This document shows, one piece after another, positions 63,935 through 64,000 of a DNA stretch of 64,000 bases. The DNA is taken from positions 1,867,501 to 1,931,500 of the forward strand of contig NZ_CP129971.1 in assembly GCF_030503855.1 (NCBI RefSeq), written 5' to 3'. Under the pieces are notes generated by a model. The model saw only the letters and a program-made list of their open reading frames with translations. It was not told where the DNA came from and ran no database searches. Source of the DNA: Marivirga salinae. GTDB taxonomy: Bacteria > Bacteroidota > Bacteroidia > Cytophagales > Cyclobacteriaceae. A program made the translations under genes and the position numbers. Numbering within the stretch: position 1 is the stretch's first letter; every line of letters starts with the position of its first letter.

Positions 63935-64000
63935 ATGTTCGCAAGACTTACTCCGGTTGTTAAAAACCTATTATTAATCAATATAGCTTTATTACTTATT
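63935..64000 (+). CDS. Start of a rhomboid-like membrane protease gene, cut by the right edge
   Basis: Twenty-two codons from ATG at 63935: MFARLTPVVKNLLLINIALL. The LTPVVKNLLLINI opening is typical of Bacteroidota rhomboid proteins, which often follow mutL. Too short for certainty; no active-site residue lies within the window. Confidence 0.55.
   Translation, partial: MFARLTPVVKNLLLINIALLLI

Overview
The window looks like a chromosomal segment of an AT-rich Bacteroidota, most likely Cytophagales (Marivirga-like). The reasons are the gene-family content (two giant proteins with type IX secretion C-terminal sorting domains, TonB receptors with carboxypeptidase-like N-terminal extensions, DUF5606, BshA, FtsZ ending in LHDNVD), promoters of the TTTG-N19-21-TAnnTTTG type, and the absence of Shine-Dalgarno sequences. 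The genus is an inference; the phylum is secure.

Layout. 1-3300: an outer-membrane protein gene cut by the left edge, divergent from a TonB receptor that has a perfect 16-bp palindrome just before its start. 3326-12268: a 2980-residue secreted adhesin-like protein. 12397-15888: an ABC-F ATPase and a CoA-transferase III family protein. 16160-31663: a complete division and cell-wall (dcw) operon, mraZ-rsmH-ftsL-ftsI-murE-mraY-murD-ftsW-murG-murC-ftsQ-ftsA-ftsZ, preceded by 10-bp phased MraZ-type repeats. 31664-35942: an accessory island holding an ORF-less group II intron directly behind the ftsZ terminator, a PKD-domain lipoprotein, a decayed lipoprotein pseudogene, a second terminator, and a 127-nt miniature made of only the two ends of the same intron. 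35943-40504: DUF5606 (+), then on the minus strand a TonB receptor under two tandem TPP riboswitches, followed by a DUF6687-like gene. 40636-48468: a second giant T9SS protein (2610 residues). 48507-49698: a minus-strand TPP riboswitch, a PnuC/PnuT-type transporter and a NadR-like P-loop kinase. 49811-50276: a TerC pseudogene. 50309-61395: minus-strand genes VWA/AAA+/TPR-histidine kinase, NRDE protein, Rossmann protein, fatty acid hydroxylase, bshA, and a GH3-serine hydrolase fusion. 61581-64000: a small membrane protein, mutL, and the start of a rhomboid-like gene.

How the genes work together. The dcw operon makes lipid II and the divisome; its MurE has the DNPR motif expected for meso-diaminopimelate peptidoglycan. 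The three TPP riboswitches link an outer-membrane receptor (37591-40059) and an inner-membrane transporter plus kinase (48507-49615) into one predicted thiamine uptake and phosphorylation route. The giant proteins should leave the cell by the type IX system, whose machinery is not in this window. The most unusual material is the island between ftsZ and the DUF5606 gene.
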